This document shows positions 52,417-62,308 of a DNA stretch of 64,000 bases, piece by piece. Position numbers and translations under genes: made by a program. This DNA comes from Nitratireductor indicus C115 (lineage in GTDB: Bacteria; Pseudomonadota; Alphaproteobacteria; Rhizobiales; Rhizobiaceae): contig NZ_AMSI01000002.1 of assembly GCF_000300515.1 (NCBI RefSeq), positions 186,001 through 250,000 on the forward strand, given 5' to 3'. The notes under the pieces are model-generated. The model saw only the letters and a list, made by a program, of their open reading frames with translations. It was not told where the DNA came from and ran no database searches. Position 1 is the stretch's first letter. Each line of letters begins with the position of its first letter.

Positions 52417-55400
52417 TCAGACGGCGGCAAGCAGGCTTGCATTACCGCCAGCAGCGGTCGTATCCACGCAAATCGCCCTCTCATGCGCATAGGCTGCCGG
52501 ATAAAGCGCTTCCGTAACCAACGGAACGATAGCCCCTTTCCGGCCGGCAAGAGCTCCCCTCAATGCCTTCAACCAGCTCTCCACGCCGGAAGCGGCAACG
52601 AGATCGATATCGGGTACTGTGCTGAGCGCTTCGGGCGATACGGTTCCGTCAACAGCAGACAGGGGAAGCCCCTGGCCGGTGAGCGGCTTCAAAACGCGCG
52701 AGGCGGCAGGATGAACGGCAAGAACGGCATTGCCTGTTGCAAGTGCCTGGATCGCCTGGGCAAGCAGCGCATCCTCGCTGGCGCCAAGGCAAAGAACGCG
52801 GCCACGGGGCGTCAGCATGAGCGTGTTCGCCTCTCCCGTTGGCCCTGGCAGGTCAACCGGCCCCTGATCGAGTGCGGCAGCAGCAGCCATCGCGTCGGCA
52901 CCTTTGCCGCGCAGCAGTTTTCGCAGCACCGCAAACCGGTCGCCCGAAGCCGACCACGCCGGATCGAGAGCCGGCATGAGGCGTAGAAGCGCTGCACCCT
53001 CCACCGCATTGCCGCTTGTTTCCACAGATTCGGCAGGGGCCGCGAGGCGCCGGAAGCGGCGCAGATAGTGCGGGCCGCCCGCTTTCGGCCCGGTGCCCGA
53101 AAGCCCCTCGCCGCCGAAGGGCTGCGAACCAACCACGGCGCCGATCTGATTGCGGTTGACGTAGATATTGCCTGCGTGGACGCGGTCGATCACGTGCTGG
53201 GCGCGGGCATCGATACGGGTGTGCAGCCCGAAGGTAAGGCCATAACCCTTTGCATTCACGTCCGAAATGACCTTATCGATGGCATCGGCCTCGAAAGTGG
53301 CCACATGCAGGATCGGACCGAACACTTCCCGCTCCAGTTCACCGATGCCCGACACGCGGAAGGCCGCCGGCGCGACATGGCGCCCGCCGGCAGGAGCTTC
53401 AAGCGCCGCGATCAGCCGGCCCTGCCCCGACAGTTCCTCGCTATAGGTGGAAATGGATTGCAGCGCCTCATCGTCGATAACGGGGCCGACATCGGTGGAA
53501 ATCTGCCATGGATTGCCGAGCTTGAGAGCCTTCATCGCGCCTTCGAGCATTTCGACGATACGGCCTTCCACATCCTTCTGGACATACAGCATCCGCAGGG
53601 CCGAGCAGCGCTGGCCAGCGCTCTGGAAGGCGGAAGCGACAATGTCGCGCACCGCCTGTTCAGGCAGAGCCGTGGAATCGACGATCATTGCGTTGAGACC
53701 ACCCGTCTCCGCAATCAGCATGGCGTCGGGCCCAGCGTTGGCGGCGAGCTGGCGCTCGATAAGGCGGGCAACTTCCGTCGAACCGGTGAAGCACACGCCC
53801 GCGATGCGCGGATCCGCCGTCAGAGGTCCGCCGATCTTGGAACCACTCCCCGTCAGAAGCTGGATCACATCCTGCGGAATGCCGCCTTCATGCATCAACT
53901 CCACCGCACGGGCGGCAATGAGCGACGTGTTTTCGGCCGGCTTCGCAACGACGGCATTGCCCGTGGCGAGCCCGGCAGCGATCTGTCCCGTGAAAATGGC
54001 AAGCGGGAAATTCCAAGGCGAGATGCAGACTATGACACCGCGCGCATCGGTGCCTTTTTCGGCCTGCGGCGCTTCCTTGGCGTAATAGCGCAGGAAATCG
54101 ACTGCCTCGCGCACCTCGGCGATGCCGTCGAGCAGCGTCTTGCCCGCCTCGCGGGTGGCAAGGGCGAAGAACTCCGCCGCATGCGCCTCATAGAGGTCAG
54201 CAATGCGGCGCAGAATGGCACCCCGTTCCGCTGCAGGGGTCGCGGCCCATGCGGGTTGCGCCTTGAGGGCGAGCCCCACGGCTTCGTCCACCTGCTTGGC
54301 GGTCGCATCCGTCACGGTGCCGACGACCTCGGAAAGATCGGCAGGGTTGAAAACATCGTGGCTTTCTCCCTTGCCCTTGGCACGCGTCGCTGGCCCCGCC
54401 GTCCACTTATGTGGAGCGGCAAAGGGCGTGCGGGCCTTTTCCAGTTCAGCGAATGTTATGGGGTCCGTAATATCCCAGCCCTTGGAATTCACGCGACCCT
54501 CGCCGAAAATCTCGCTCGGCCGCTGGATCGCGGTGTTGAAGGCGGAGCGCTCTGCCTCTGCCGCCGCGAAGGGATCTGCCGCAATCGTTTCCGCGCTGAC
54601 ATCGGTGTCGACGATCTGATGCACGAAGGAGGAGTTGGCTCCGTTTTCGAGCAGACGGCGCACCAGATAGGCAAGCAGGTCCTGATGCGCACCGACCGGG
54701 GCATAGATACGGCAGCGCGTTCCTTCGCGCTTGCGCACCACCTCGTGCAAGGCCTCGCCCATGCCGTGCAGACGCTGGAACTCGAAGTCACCGCGATCCG
54801 GCGCCATGGCAAGGATGGCGGCTGCCGTGTGCGCATTATGCGTGGCAAATTGCGGGTAGATGCGGTCTGTCATGCCAAGCAGCTTGCGGGCATTGGCAAT
54901 ATAGCTCACATCCGTATTGACCTTGCGCGTGAAGACCGGGAAGCCGGAAAGCCCCATCACCTGCCCGCGCTTGATCTCGGTATCCCAGTAGGCACCTTTC
55001 ACAAGACGCACCATGATGCGCCGGTCAAGGCGGGTGGCCAGATCGTAGAGCCAGTCCAGAACGAAGGAAGCGCGCAGCCCATAGGCCTGCACCACCACGC
55101 CAAAACCATCCCAGCCCTCGAGTTGCGGATCGGCCAGAACCGCCTCGATCACGTCGAGCGAAAGATCAAGCCGGTCGGCTTCCTCCGCGTCGACATTCAA
55201 ACCCATGCGGGCATCGCGTGCGGCGATGGCAAGGCTCGTCAGCCGCTCGATCATAACCGGCAGCATCGTCTCCTTCTGGGCCTCCTCATAACGCGGGTGA
55301 AGCGCTGAGAGCTTGACCGAAATGCCTGGATTGGCCCGGATATCGTCGCGATTGGCGCCCCGCTTCAATGCAGCGATAGCGTCCGCATACGCCTTGTGAT

Positions 55401-56037
55401 AGCGCAATGCGTCGGCTTCCGTGCGGGCGGCCTCGCCCAGCATGTCGAAGGAATAGGAATATCCCTTCGACACCATGGACTGGCCGCGCTTCATGGCCTC
55501 GTCAATGGTGCGCCCGAGCACGAACTGCTCTCCCATCTCGCGCATGGCCTTCGACACCGCCTTGCGGATCACCGGTTCGCCGAGCCGCCGCACCAGCCCG
55601 CGCAAGGTCGCCTCCACGCCCTCACCCTCGTCATCGAGCACGCGACCGGTCAACATCAGCGCCCAGGTAGAGGCATTCACGAAGATCGAGGCGGATTCGC
55701 CCGAATGCGCGGACCAGTCATGCGGGGCGATCTTGTCACGGATCAGATCGTCCATGGTCTCCGCATCCGGCACGCGCAGAAGCGCTTCGGCAAGGCACAT
55801 CAGCGCTACGCCCTCGCGCGTCGACAGCCCGTATTCGGACAGAAACGCCTCCATCAAATGCGTGTCGGAGGATGAACGGACCGCATTCACCAGCCCCGCG
55901 GCATCGGTCGAGATCTTCCGCCGATCCTCGTCGGAAAGCCCCGCCTGAACGATGAGCCGCTTCAAAACGTCCCCTTCGTCAGCCAGGTAATGGGCACGAA
56001 TCTCGCTTCTCAGCGATGCAGTCGCATTCTTCGACAT
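52417..56037 (-). CDS. putA: bifunctional proline dehydrogenase / L-glutamate gamma-semialdehyde dehydrogenase PutA
   Basis: A 1206-residue enzyme oxidising proline to glutamate. The arm and PRODH barrel (about 60-470) have NPGISVKLSALHPRYEEAQ, RIMVRLVKGAYWDTEIKRGQ, and FATHNAHTAAAIL, FEFQRLHGMGE. The aldehyde dehydrogenase domain (about 530-980) has VCISPWNFPLAIFTGQIAAGL, VCFTGSTEVA, the catalytic Glu in LIAETGGLNAMIVDS and catalytic Cys in AFQSAGQRCSALRML. The C-terminal part is short. No N-terminal ribbon-helix-helix domain is present, so it is not self-regulating; putR is divergent. Start MSKNATASLRSEIRAHYLAD with GAGGAC upstream. Confidence 0.93.
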   Translation of the reverse strand: MSKNATASLRSEIRAHYLADEGDVLKRLIVQAGLSDEDRRKISTDAAGLVNAVRSSSDTHLMEAFLSEYGLSTREGVALMCLAEALLRVPDAETMDDLIRDKIAPHDWSAHSGESASIFVNASTWALMLTGRVLDDEGEGVEATLRGLVRRLGEPVIRKAVSKAMREMGEQFVLGRTIDEAMKRGQSMVSKGYSYSFDMLGEAARTEADALRYHKAYADAIAALKRGANRDDIRANPGISVKLSALHPRYEEAQKETMLPVMIERLTSLAIAARDARMGLNVDAEEADRLDLSLDVIEAVLADPQLEGWDGFGVVVQAYGLRASFVLDWLYDLATRLDRRIMVRLVKGAYWDTEIKRGQVMGLSGFPVFTRKVNTDVSYIANARKLLGMTDRIYPQFATHNAHTAAAILAMAPDRGDFEFQRLHGMGEALHEVVRKREGTRCRIYAPVGAHQDLLAYLVRRLLENGANSSFVHQIVDTDVSAETIAADPFAAAEAERSAFNTAIQRPSEIFGEGRVNSKGWDITDPITFAELEKARTPFAAPHKWTAGPATRAKGKGESHDVFNPADLSEVVGTVTDATAKQVDEAVGLALKAQPAWAATPAAERGAILRRIADLYEAHAAEFFALATREAGKTLLDGIAEVREAVDFLRYYAKEAPQAEKGTDARGVIVCISPWNFPLAIFTGQIAAGLATGNAVVAKPAENTSLIAARAVELMHEGGIPQDVIQLLTGSGSKIGGPLTADPRIAGVCFTGSTEVARLIERQLAANAGPDAMLIAETGGLNAMIVDSTALPEQAVRDIVASAFQSAGQRCSALRMLYVQKDVEGRIVEMLEGAMKALKLGNPWQISTDVGPVIDDEALQSISTYSEELSGQGRLIAALEAPAGGRHVAPAAFRVSGIGELEREVFGPILHVATFEADAIDKVISDVNAKGYGLTFGLHTRIDARAQHVIDRVHAGNIYVNRNQIGAVVGSQPFGGEGLSGTGPKAGGPHYLRRFRRLAAPAESVETSGNAVEGAALLRLMPALDPAWSASGDRFAVLRKLLRGKGADAMAAAAALDQGPVDLPGPTGEANTLMLTPRGRVLCLGASEDALLAQAIQALATGNAVLAVHPAASRVLKPLTGQGLPLSAVDGTVSPEALSTVPDIDLVAASGVESWLKALRGALAGRKGAIVPLVTEALYPAAYAHERAICVDTTAAGGNASLLAAV

Positions 56038-56194
56038 GATGTCCTCGACAAAAATGGCTTTGCGCACCGGCAAACAACCGGATTTGAAGCACCATAACAC
56101 AGCTATTATGGCTTTTTGGGCCATTTGCAGGTGCTTTGCAGACGCATGAAACCATGATAGCCATCGATAAATCCCAATCAGACTATAAAAGAGC
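56038..56194. promoter_or_regulatory. divergent putA/putR promoter region
   Basis: 157 bp between the two starts, relatively AT-rich on the putR side. It is the expected binding region for the Lrp-type PutR. No confident operator was defined by eye. Confidence 0.45.
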
Positions 56195-56647
56195 ATGTCG
56201 ACAGAACGAATAGACAGGATCGATCGCAATATCCTGAACGCCCTGACCCAGGATGGACGGCTTTCCATAGCCGAACTGGCTCGCCAGGTCGGCCTGTCCA
56301 AGACACCCGTGCAGGCGCGGCTGCGCCGGCTTGAGAAGGAAGGGTTCATTCGCGGTTATGCCGCCATCATCGACCGGGCGCGCATCGGCGAAGGGCATAT
56401 CGCCTTCGTGCAGGTGGAATTGTCCGACACACGATCCTCCGCGCTCGCGGCCTTCAACAAGGCCGTGCTCGGCGTTCCGGAGATCGAGCAATGCCACATG
56501 ACGGCGGCAGGCTTCGACTATCTTCTGAAAGTGCGCACGCGCGACATCGCCACTTACCGCAAGGTGCTTGGCGAGAAGATTTCCGCCCTGCCCCATGTCG
56601 CCCGCACTTCCACCTTCGTCAGCATGGAGACCGTGAAGGATCACTGA
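56195..56647 (+). CDS. putR: Lrp/AsnC-family proline-responsive activator PutR
   Basis: A 150-residue Lrp-type regulator: HTH RIDRNILNALTQDGRLSIAELARQVGLSKTPVQARLRRLEKEGFI (about 7-52) and a RAM effector-binding domain (about 70-145: VQVELSDTRSS, VPEIEQCHMTAAGFDYLLKVRTRD). The divergent position beside putA identifies it as PutR, which activates putA when proline is present. Confidence 0.88.
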   Translation: MSTERIDRIDRNILNALTQDGRLSIAELARQVGLSKTPVQARLRRLEKEGFIRGYAAIIDRARIGEGHIAFVQVELSDTRSSALAAFNKAVLGVPEIEQCHMTAAGFDYLLKVRTRDIATYRKVLGEKISALPHVARTSTFVSMETVKDH

Positions 56648-56766
56648 AGCGTCTCGCCGCCAGCTTGTATCCGCTCACCAAACAAGGTCGAGCACTCCGG
56701 TGGCAACAGTACCGCGCACACTCAGATACCCGAAAGAAGATATAACAAGCCTCTTCACGCGCGCCC

Positions 56767-58002
56767 TTAAGGTTCCCCGTCCAGCGTCTTCAGGAAGGCG
56801 ATCAACGCCTTACGCCCGCGCTCGGTGAAGACCACACCGCGGATCTCGCTCGTGCCGGAAACGGCGGCAGGCGCGTTGCTATAATGGTCGATCACAACCT
56901 CCAGCCTGTCGAACTGCCCCGCATGCATATAAGGTGGCCGGTTGGCGACACCGCGCAAGGACGGTGTCTTGTATGCGCGCTCGAACAGGGCTGCATCCTT
57001 CTGCATGAAGCGCAGGGCGGAACACGCATCGGGCGCCGCATCGCCATAGGGTCCAAGGCAGTTGAATGGATCGTCCTGCACCTCATCCAGAACAGCAGCC
57101 CTTCCGCGGTCTTCCGCGAGGCCAGGCACTGGTGGAACGCCGGTATTGTGGAAATGATCGTCGGTGAAGCGGGGACCGTTGTGGCACTCCAGACAATTCG
57201 CCTTGCCGATGAAGAGCCGCAAACCTTCCCGCTCGAGCGCAGAGAAAACAGCGTCCTCTTCCGGTTCGCGCCCTTCCATGACGGCTTTCGCGAACCGGTC
57301 AAACCGTGCTTCGCGCGGCGTCAGCGTTTCCTCGAAAGCTGCAAGCGCCTTGCCGATATTGGCAAAGACCCGGTTGACCGCATCGCGCTCCCGCAATGTC
57401 ATCCGCTCCCAGGCCGCCCGTTCGGCCGCGTCCCCTCTCGGGCTCGCATTCGAAGGCAGATGATCGAGCGCCGGCAGCGGGCCGAACAGCGCTTCATAGG
57501 CTTCGCCGTGGCGGGCTTTCACATAGCGGGCATAGGCCGTGCGATTTCCCGCATGCTCGCGTGCATCCTCGAGCGGCACCAGCGCCTGCGCCCAAAGGCT
57601 GTCACGCCGCCCATCCCAGAATTGCCAAGGGCTAAAGGCAACACCGGCAAGCGGCATGGTGCGCCGGTCGGTCTCGGCAACACCCACACCCCGCGGAAGG
57701 TCGTCCTGAAACTGACGTTCGGCCTTGTGGCAGGTGGCGCAGCTGACAGTGCCGGCCCCACTCAGGCCCTCGTCATTGAAAAGCACTGCGCCAAAGGCCG
57801 CCGCCGCCCGATTGCCCGAATACCGGTTGCCCTCATCCAGCGGTAGGTCGCTCAAGGCATCGAGGGAAAGCGACCCGATCGCCTTCTTTTCCGCTTCGCT
57901 GAAGTCCTCCGAACCGCAGGCACAAAGCACTGCGAGAAAAGCCACGGCGAGACTGGAGCGGATCGGCCGCCGGAACCGGAGCCCGCGAAGCAATGCCCTC
58001 AT
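56767..58002 (-). CDS. di-haem cytochrome c peroxidase/MauG-family lipoprotein
   Basis: A 411-residue exported protein with a lipobox-like AVLCACGSE after a hydrophobic signal (about 15-31). The two c-type haem motifs are CATCH (about 95-99) and CLECH (about 285-289). PLAGVAFSPWQFWDGRRDSLWAQALVPL and YMHAGQFDRLEVVIDHYSN are family blocks. It is likely a periplasmic di-haem peroxidase or oxidase of the MauG/BCCP group. The overlap of the longer frame with the upstream gene, and MRALLRGLRFRRPI as a signal start, favour 58002. Partner gene just upstream is the FixH/YtkA-like protein. Confidence 0.85.
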   Translation of the reverse strand: MRALLRGLRFRRPIRSSLAVAFLAVLCACGSEDFSEAEKKAIGSLSLDALSDLPLDEGNRYSGNRAAAAFGAVLFNDEGLSGAGTVSCATCHKAERQFQDDLPRGVGVAETDRRTMPLAGVAFSPWQFWDGRRDSLWAQALVPLEDAREHAGNRTAYARYVKARHGEAYEALFGPLPALDHLPSNASPRGDAAERAAWERMTLRERDAVNRVFANIGKALAAFEETLTPREARFDRFAKAVMEGREPEEDAVFSALEREGLRLFIGKANCLECHNGPRFTDDHFHNTGVPPVPGLAEDRGRAAVLDEVQDDPFNCLGPYGDAAPDACSALRFMQKDAALFERAYKTPSLRGVANRPPYMHAGQFDRLEVVIDHYSNAPAAVSGTSEIRGVVFTERGRKALIAFLKTLDGEP

Positions 58003-58015
58003 CGCGCCGCCTGCC

Positions 58016-58471
58016 CTACAGATCGAGATTGAAGGTTGCCTCGTCCGTTCCCTGCGCCGCATTGATACCGACCCGGATTTCCCAGTGGCCGCCCATGTTG
58101 AAACGCATGCCTTCCACCTGATAGCGCCCTTCGCCCAGGCCCTCAGTCACCTTCGGTTCTGTCGGCAGACCATGCCCATGAGCGGGCATGCCGCCGTCAA
58201 TACCGATTTCCGCATCGTTCACCGGTTCCCCCTCGGGCGTCGTCACGATCAGCACCCAGGAATGCGTTTCGTTGAGCGGAATGGGCAGCGTGTCGGTCTC
58301 GAACATCACCTGATAAAGCCCGTCGGAACTGACCGTGTTATAGGTCATGTCGACCGTGGCCGGCGGTGGCGCAAAGAGCCTGTAACCCGCATAGACCGCA
58401 AGCGCGGCAACCAAAAGCCCGATCACGGCAAGGACGAGGCCTTTGCCGCCGCTTCGTTTCTGCGTTGTCAT
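58016..58471 (-). CDS. FixH/YtkA-like membrane-anchored periplasmic protein
   Basis: A 151-residue protein with one N-terminal span (about 10-32, GLVLAVIGLLVAALAVYAGY) and an immunoglobulin-like domain: NETHSWVLIVTTPEGEPVNDAEIGIDGGMPAHGHGLPTEP, RFNMGGHWEIRVGI. The MPAHGHGLPT segment with two His and a Met is characteristic of YtkA/FixH-like proteins and could bind copper. GGAGGGACGGA precedes the ATG at 58471. It sits 13 bp from the di-haem protein gene, so the two probably act together in the periplasm; the job is unknown. Confidence 0.8.
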   Translation of the reverse strand: MTTQKRSGGKGLVLAVIGLLVAALAVYAGYRLFAPPPATVDMTYNTVSSDGLYQVMFETDTLPIPLNETHSWVLIVTTPEGEPVNDAEIGIDGGMPAHGHGLPTEPKVTEGLGEGRYQVEGMRFNMGGHWEIRVGINAAQGTDEATFNLDL

Positions 58472-58567
58472 TCCGTCCCTCCTTGTCGTGACTTCTTGTA
58501 GCGCAGGCGCATCAGCCCGGCCATAGGAATGCTGCGGCTGCACAATGAAGACGGCTCCCCAAAACGA

Positions 58568-58595
58568 AAAAAGCCGGCGCAGGGCCGGCTTTTTC
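58568..58595. terminator. bidirectional intrinsic terminator downstream of gabD
   Basis: Stem aaaaagccggc/gccggcttttt with loop gcagg. A run of T lies on both strands. It ends gabD on minus. Confidence 0.85.
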
Positions 58596-58614
58596 CAAAG
58601 ATCCGAAATTCCGG

Positions 58615-60072
58615 TTACAGGCCGAGCCCGCCGATGCAGACATATTTGGTGTCGAGATAATCCTCGATGCCCTGATGCCCGCCTTCCTTGCCGAGGCCCG
58701 ATTCCTTCAACCCGCCGAAAGGCGCTTCGACAGTCGTGATCACGCCTTCGTTCACACCTACGAGACCGTATTTCAGTCCTTCCATGACCCGGAAGGCACG
58801 GCCCAGATCGCCGGTGTAGAAATAACAGGCAAGGCCGAAAACCGTATCGTTGGCGAGCCGGATTGCATCCTCTTCCGTCTCGAACTTGAAGACCGGGGCC
58901 ACGGGCCCGAAAATCTCTTCCTGCATGAAGCGCATATCGGGGGTGGCGCCGGAAATGACGGTCGGCTGGAAGAACGTGCCGCCAAGAGCATGTGTCGCGC
59001 CACCAGCGGCAATCTTGCCGCCCTTGTCTTCGGCATCGGCGATCAGTTCCTTGACTTTCTCGACCGCCTTATCGTCGATCAGCGGCCCCTGCTGGGTTCC
59101 CTCGTCAAGGCCCGGTCCGACTTTCAGCTTGTCGGCCGCCGCCGCGAGCTTCTCGACGAACCTGTCATAGATGCCCGCCTGCACGAAGAAGCGGTTGGTG
59201 CACACGCAGGTCTGCCCGGAATTGCGATATTTTGCGGCCATGGCGCCCTCGACCGCGCGGTCGAGATCGGCATCGTCGAAAACGAGGAACGGCGCGTTGC
59301 CGCCAAGCTCCATCGACACCTTCTTCACCGTTCCCGCCGTCTTCTCGATCAGCGCCTTGCCGACTTCCGTCGAACCGGTAAAGGTGATCTTGCGAACCAG
59401 CGGATTGAGGCACAGTTCGTCGCCGATCTCCGAAGCCGCTCCCGTAACGATGTTCACCACGCCCTTCGGGAAGCCCACATCCTCGCAGAGCACGCCCCAG
59501 GCAAGCCCCGAATAGGGCGTCTGCGAAGCGGGCTTGGCGACAGCCGTACAGCCGGAGGCGAGCGCCGGACCGATCTTGCGGGCCAGCATGGACGACGGGA
59601 AGTTCCACGGCGTGACTGCGCCAATGACGCCGACCGGCTCCTTTGTCACGAGAATGCGCCGGTCCGCCCAGGGCGAAGGCACGATGTCGCCGTAGATCCG
59701 GCGCCCCTCCTCCGCATACCAGAGCACATAGGCTGCCGACATGCCGACCTCGCCCTTGGCTTCGGCGAAGGGCTTGCCCTGTTCCATGACGAGCAGTTCG
59801 GCCAGCGCGTCCTGATTGTCCATGATCGCGTCGTGCAGCTTGCGCAGCATCTTGGCGCGATGATCGGCAGAGGTTTTCTTCCAGGAGTGGAACGCTGCTT
59901 CCGCCGCCTCGATGGCGCGCCTGGTCTCGGACGCGCCGCAACGCGGCACGGTTCCGATCTTCAGTCCCGTTGCGGGATTGTTCACATCGACGGTCTTGCC
60001 TGAGTCAGCGCCGACCCATTCGCCATTGATGTAGTTTGCCTCGCGCAAGAAATGGCTTGTTTTCTGGAGCAT
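58615..60072 (-). CDS. gabD: NAD(P)-dependent succinate-semialdehyde dehydrogenase
   Basis: A 485-residue aldehyde dehydrogenase. AVTPWNFPSSMLARKIGPALASGCTAVAKPA and FTGSTEVGKAL bind the cofactor. The general base Glu is in VSMELGGNAPFLVFDDADLD, and the catalytic Cys in RNSGQTCVCTNRFFVQ (CxC pair typical of GabD, with a redox-sensitive second Cys). It oxidises succinate semialdehyde to succinate in 4-aminobutyrate catabolism. No gabT is adjacent. Confidence 0.92.
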   Translation of the reverse strand: MLQKTSHFLREANYINGEWVGADSGKTVDVNNPATGLKIGTVPRCGASETRRAIEAAEAAFHSWKKTSADHRAKMLRKLHDAIMDNQDALAELLVMEQGKPFAEAKGEVGMSAAYVLWYAEEGRRIYGDIVPSPWADRRILVTKEPVGVIGAVTPWNFPSSMLARKIGPALASGCTAVAKPASQTPYSGLAWGVLCEDVGFPKGVVNIVTGAASEIGDELCLNPLVRKITFTGSTEVGKALIEKTAGTVKKVSMELGGNAPFLVFDDADLDRAVEGAMAAKYRNSGQTCVCTNRFFVQAGIYDRFVEKLAAAADKLKVGPGLDEGTQQGPLIDDKAVEKVKELIADAEDKGGKIAAGGATHALGGTFFQPTVISGATPDMRFMQEEIFGPVAPVFKFETEEDAIRLANDTVFGLACYFYTGDLGRAFRVMEGLKYGLVGVNEGVITTVEAPFGGLKESGLGKEGGHQGIEDYLDTKYVCIGGLGL

Positions 60073-60205
60073 GTCCTTCTCCCTTCTGTTGGCGCGTCAA
60101 CCGCGCAATTGATTCAGCCGGATGCCTGCCCTCCGGGCATCCCGTTCCTCCGGTCGCCGCGCACCAATCCCGGTTTTGGGCAAAGGCGCTAGGGACTGTC
60201 TGGAC

Positions 60206-61150
60206 CTATTGATAGGCCCAGCCGACCACCGAAAGCCAGAACGCCGTGGTCAGGACCGCCGCGAGCGTCGCAATGGTCATCGAGTTGCTGGCCAGCCCCT
60301 GCCCTGTGCCGAAGCGCGAGGCGATGAGATATGGGTTGACGCCGGAAGGCAGCGAAGCCGCGGCCACGGCGATCTGCGCACTGGCAAAGGGCAGCCCGAT
60401 GAGCTTGGCCATTGCGAGGGCAACTGCCGGCATCAGAAAAAGTTTCAGCGCAGCAATGGTCATCGCCGGACGCACATCGCCTGAAATGCCGAACTTGCGC
60501 AGGCCAAGCCCCATGGCGAACAAGGCCACCGTTCCGGCCACATTCGCAAGCGCATCCACGAAGCGCGTCCCCAGCGCCGGCATTTCAAGACCGGAAGCGC
60601 GCCAGAGAAGTCCGGCAATGATGCCAATGATGAGCGGGTTCGACAGAAGACTGGTCAGGAACTCCCGCACCACGCCGAACAAACCGCCGCCGGAGTTGCG
60701 TCCCAGAAGAGCAAACAGCAGGATCGACAGACCCATCATGATCGGCAGATGGATGGAAATAATCAGCGACAGCGTCTCGAAGCCCTGCTGGCCGAAGATT
60801 CCAAGCATGAAGGGAATGCCGAGCAGGACAAGATTGGAGAAACTCGTCGAAAGACCGGCCACGACGCCGGCCCGCTCATCGCGCCCGAAAACGCGCGTGA
60901 TGGTGAATTGCCCGGCGATCCAGGCAACGCCGACAGCCGTAAAATAGGTGATCCACAGTGCCCAAGGCGCTCCGTGGGCGAAATCGGCGCTGGCCATGGT
61001 ACGAAAGAGAAGAAGCGGCACCGCGACCGACACGGCAAAGGCCGACAGTGCATCACCGACATCATCCTTGAGAAGCCCGCCCCATCCCGAAGCATAGCCA
61101 AAGGCAACAAGTCCGAAGACGAAGGCGACGGTTTCGACGAGAGGCGACAT
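60206..61150 (-). CDS. AEC-family transporter (auxin efflux carrier-like)
   Basis: A 314-residue membrane protein with ten predicted spans in two halves, starting MSPLVETVAFVFGLVAFGYA. RNxG-like and PLIIGIIAGLLWRASG segments, and the C-terminal ASLPSGVNPYLIASRFG block, fit AEC transporters (PF03547). Known bacterial members carry malate or malonate; the substrate here is unknown. Divergent from the phosphatase gene. Confidence 0.85.
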   Translation of the reverse strand: MSPLVETVAFVFGLVAFGYASGWGGLLKDDVGDALSAFAVSVAVPLLLFRTMASADFAHGAPWALWITYFTAVGVAWIAGQFTITRVFGRDERAGVVAGLSTSFSNLVLLGIPFMLGIFGQQGFETLSLIISIHLPIMMGLSILLFALLGRNSGGGLFGVVREFLTSLLSNPLIIGIIAGLLWRASGLEMPALGTRFVDALANVAGTVALFAMGLGLRKFGISGDVRPAMTIAALKLFLMPAVALAMAKLIGLPFASAQIAVAAASLPSGVNPYLIASRFGTGQGLASNSMTIATLAAVLTTAFWLSVVGWAYQ

Positions 61151-61306
61151 GGCTCTGACTTATAATCAATCGTCAGGCAAATGAAGCCCGTTACCGGTAT
61201 TTGCGCACAGACTTGCGGCACTGCGGCATACTGCGTGGCGCCAGGCACCTTTCATGAGAGGTCTCTATCCCTATATGGTAGGCGATACTTCTACAGGAAT
61301 TGCCTT

Positions 61307-61858
61307 ATGTTTCGCATTGTCCTCGCCATGGCGTTGTTTGCCTTTCCCCTTGCCGCGCAAGCGACAGAAGCCGGTTGGGCCCTTCTGCGCAATGGCGGTC
61401 AGGTTGTTCTGATGCGTCACGCAAACGCGCCCGGCAACGGCGATCCGGCCAATTTCGATATCGAGAAATGCGGCACGCAACGCAATCTATCCGACCGGGG
61501 GCGCCAGCAGGCAAGGCGCATCGGCGCACTTTTTCAGGCCCGCGCAGCCCCCATCGAACGTGTCCTGACGAGTCGCTATTGCCGCGCCCGCGACACGGCG
61601 GTTCTGGCCTTCGGGGCCGATGAGACGGAGATTTTCGCCGCGCTTGACATAGCGCCGGACGAAGCCGCACTTGCAGCGCAGAAAGCCGAAATTCTGGAGC
61701 GAATCGCAAACTTCACCGGATCGGGCAATCTCGTCATGGTCACGCATCTTGAGATCATCGACGCCCTGATCGGCGGACGAGCCCGCGAGGGAGAGGCCAT
61801 TATTTTGTCACGAGGAGGCGACAACCTCCACGCCGCAGCACGCATCACATTCAACTGA
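61307..61858 (+). CDS. secreted histidine phosphatase superfamily protein
   Basis: A 183-residue protein with a signal peptide MFRIVLAMALFAFPLAAQA. The branch-1 motif is VVLMRHANAPG (RHA in place of RHG), with Arg in LTSRYCRARDTA and the second His in VMVTHLEIIDAL. AGGAA precedes the ATG at 61307; the upstream frame is not protein-like. It resembles periplasmic branch-1 phosphatases; the substrate is unknown. Confidence 0.82.
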   Translation: MFRIVLAMALFAFPLAAQATEAGWALLRNGGQVVLMRHANAPGNGDPANFDIEKCGTQRNLSDRGRQQARRIGALFQARAAPIERVLTSRYCRARDTAVLAFGADETEIFAALDIAPDEAALAAQKAEILERIANFTGSGNLVMVTHLEIIDALIGGRAREGEAIILSRGGDNLHAAARITFN

Positions 61859-61966
61859 TCGCTGGTTAAGTGCGCAAGGAATACCCTTTTCCTGCCGGCA
61901 AAAACCGATTAGAGACCCCACGATCAATCTCATGAATAAGAATCTCCCCAGACCGAGGGCCACGCA

Positions 61967-62245
61967 GTGACGACATTCGACAAGGTTGCCGACATCATCG
62001 CCGAAACGAGCGAGATCGATCGCGACAAGATTACGCCGGAGAGCCACACGATCGACGACCTGGGCATCGACAGCCTGGACTTCCTCGACATCGTATTCGC
62101 CATCGACAAGGAATTCGGTATCAAAGTTCCGCTCGAGAAGTGGACCCAGGAAGTCAATGACGGCAAGGTTTCGACGGAAGAGTATTTCGTCATGAAGAAC
62201 CTGTGCGCCAAGATCGACGAGCTGGTCGCCGCCAAGGCCGCCTGA
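61967..62245 (+). CDS. acpXL: acyl carrier protein AcpXL for very-long-chain fatty acids of lipid A
   Basis: A 92-residue acidic carrier protein. The phosphopantetheine Ser is in [19 protein letters not shown]. It reads [20 protein letters not shown] with GTG as start codon and GAGGG upstream. AcpXL carries the 27-hydroxyoctacosanoyl chain in rhizobia and brucellae. The longer C-terminal helix ([17 protein letters not shown]) with a Cys separates it from housekeeping AcpP. It is the first gene of the lipid A VLCFA cluster. Confidence 0.93.
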   Translation: MTTFDKVADIIAETSEIDRDKITPESHTIDDLGIDSLDFLDIVFAIDKEFGIKVPLEKWTQEVNDGKVSTEEYFVMKNLCAKIDELVAAKAA

Positions 62246-62308
62246 TCACCGGTTTATTGCCCGTTTTTCGGCAAAGCAGTATCTAGAAGCATGTCTTGAG
62301 AGGATGGA

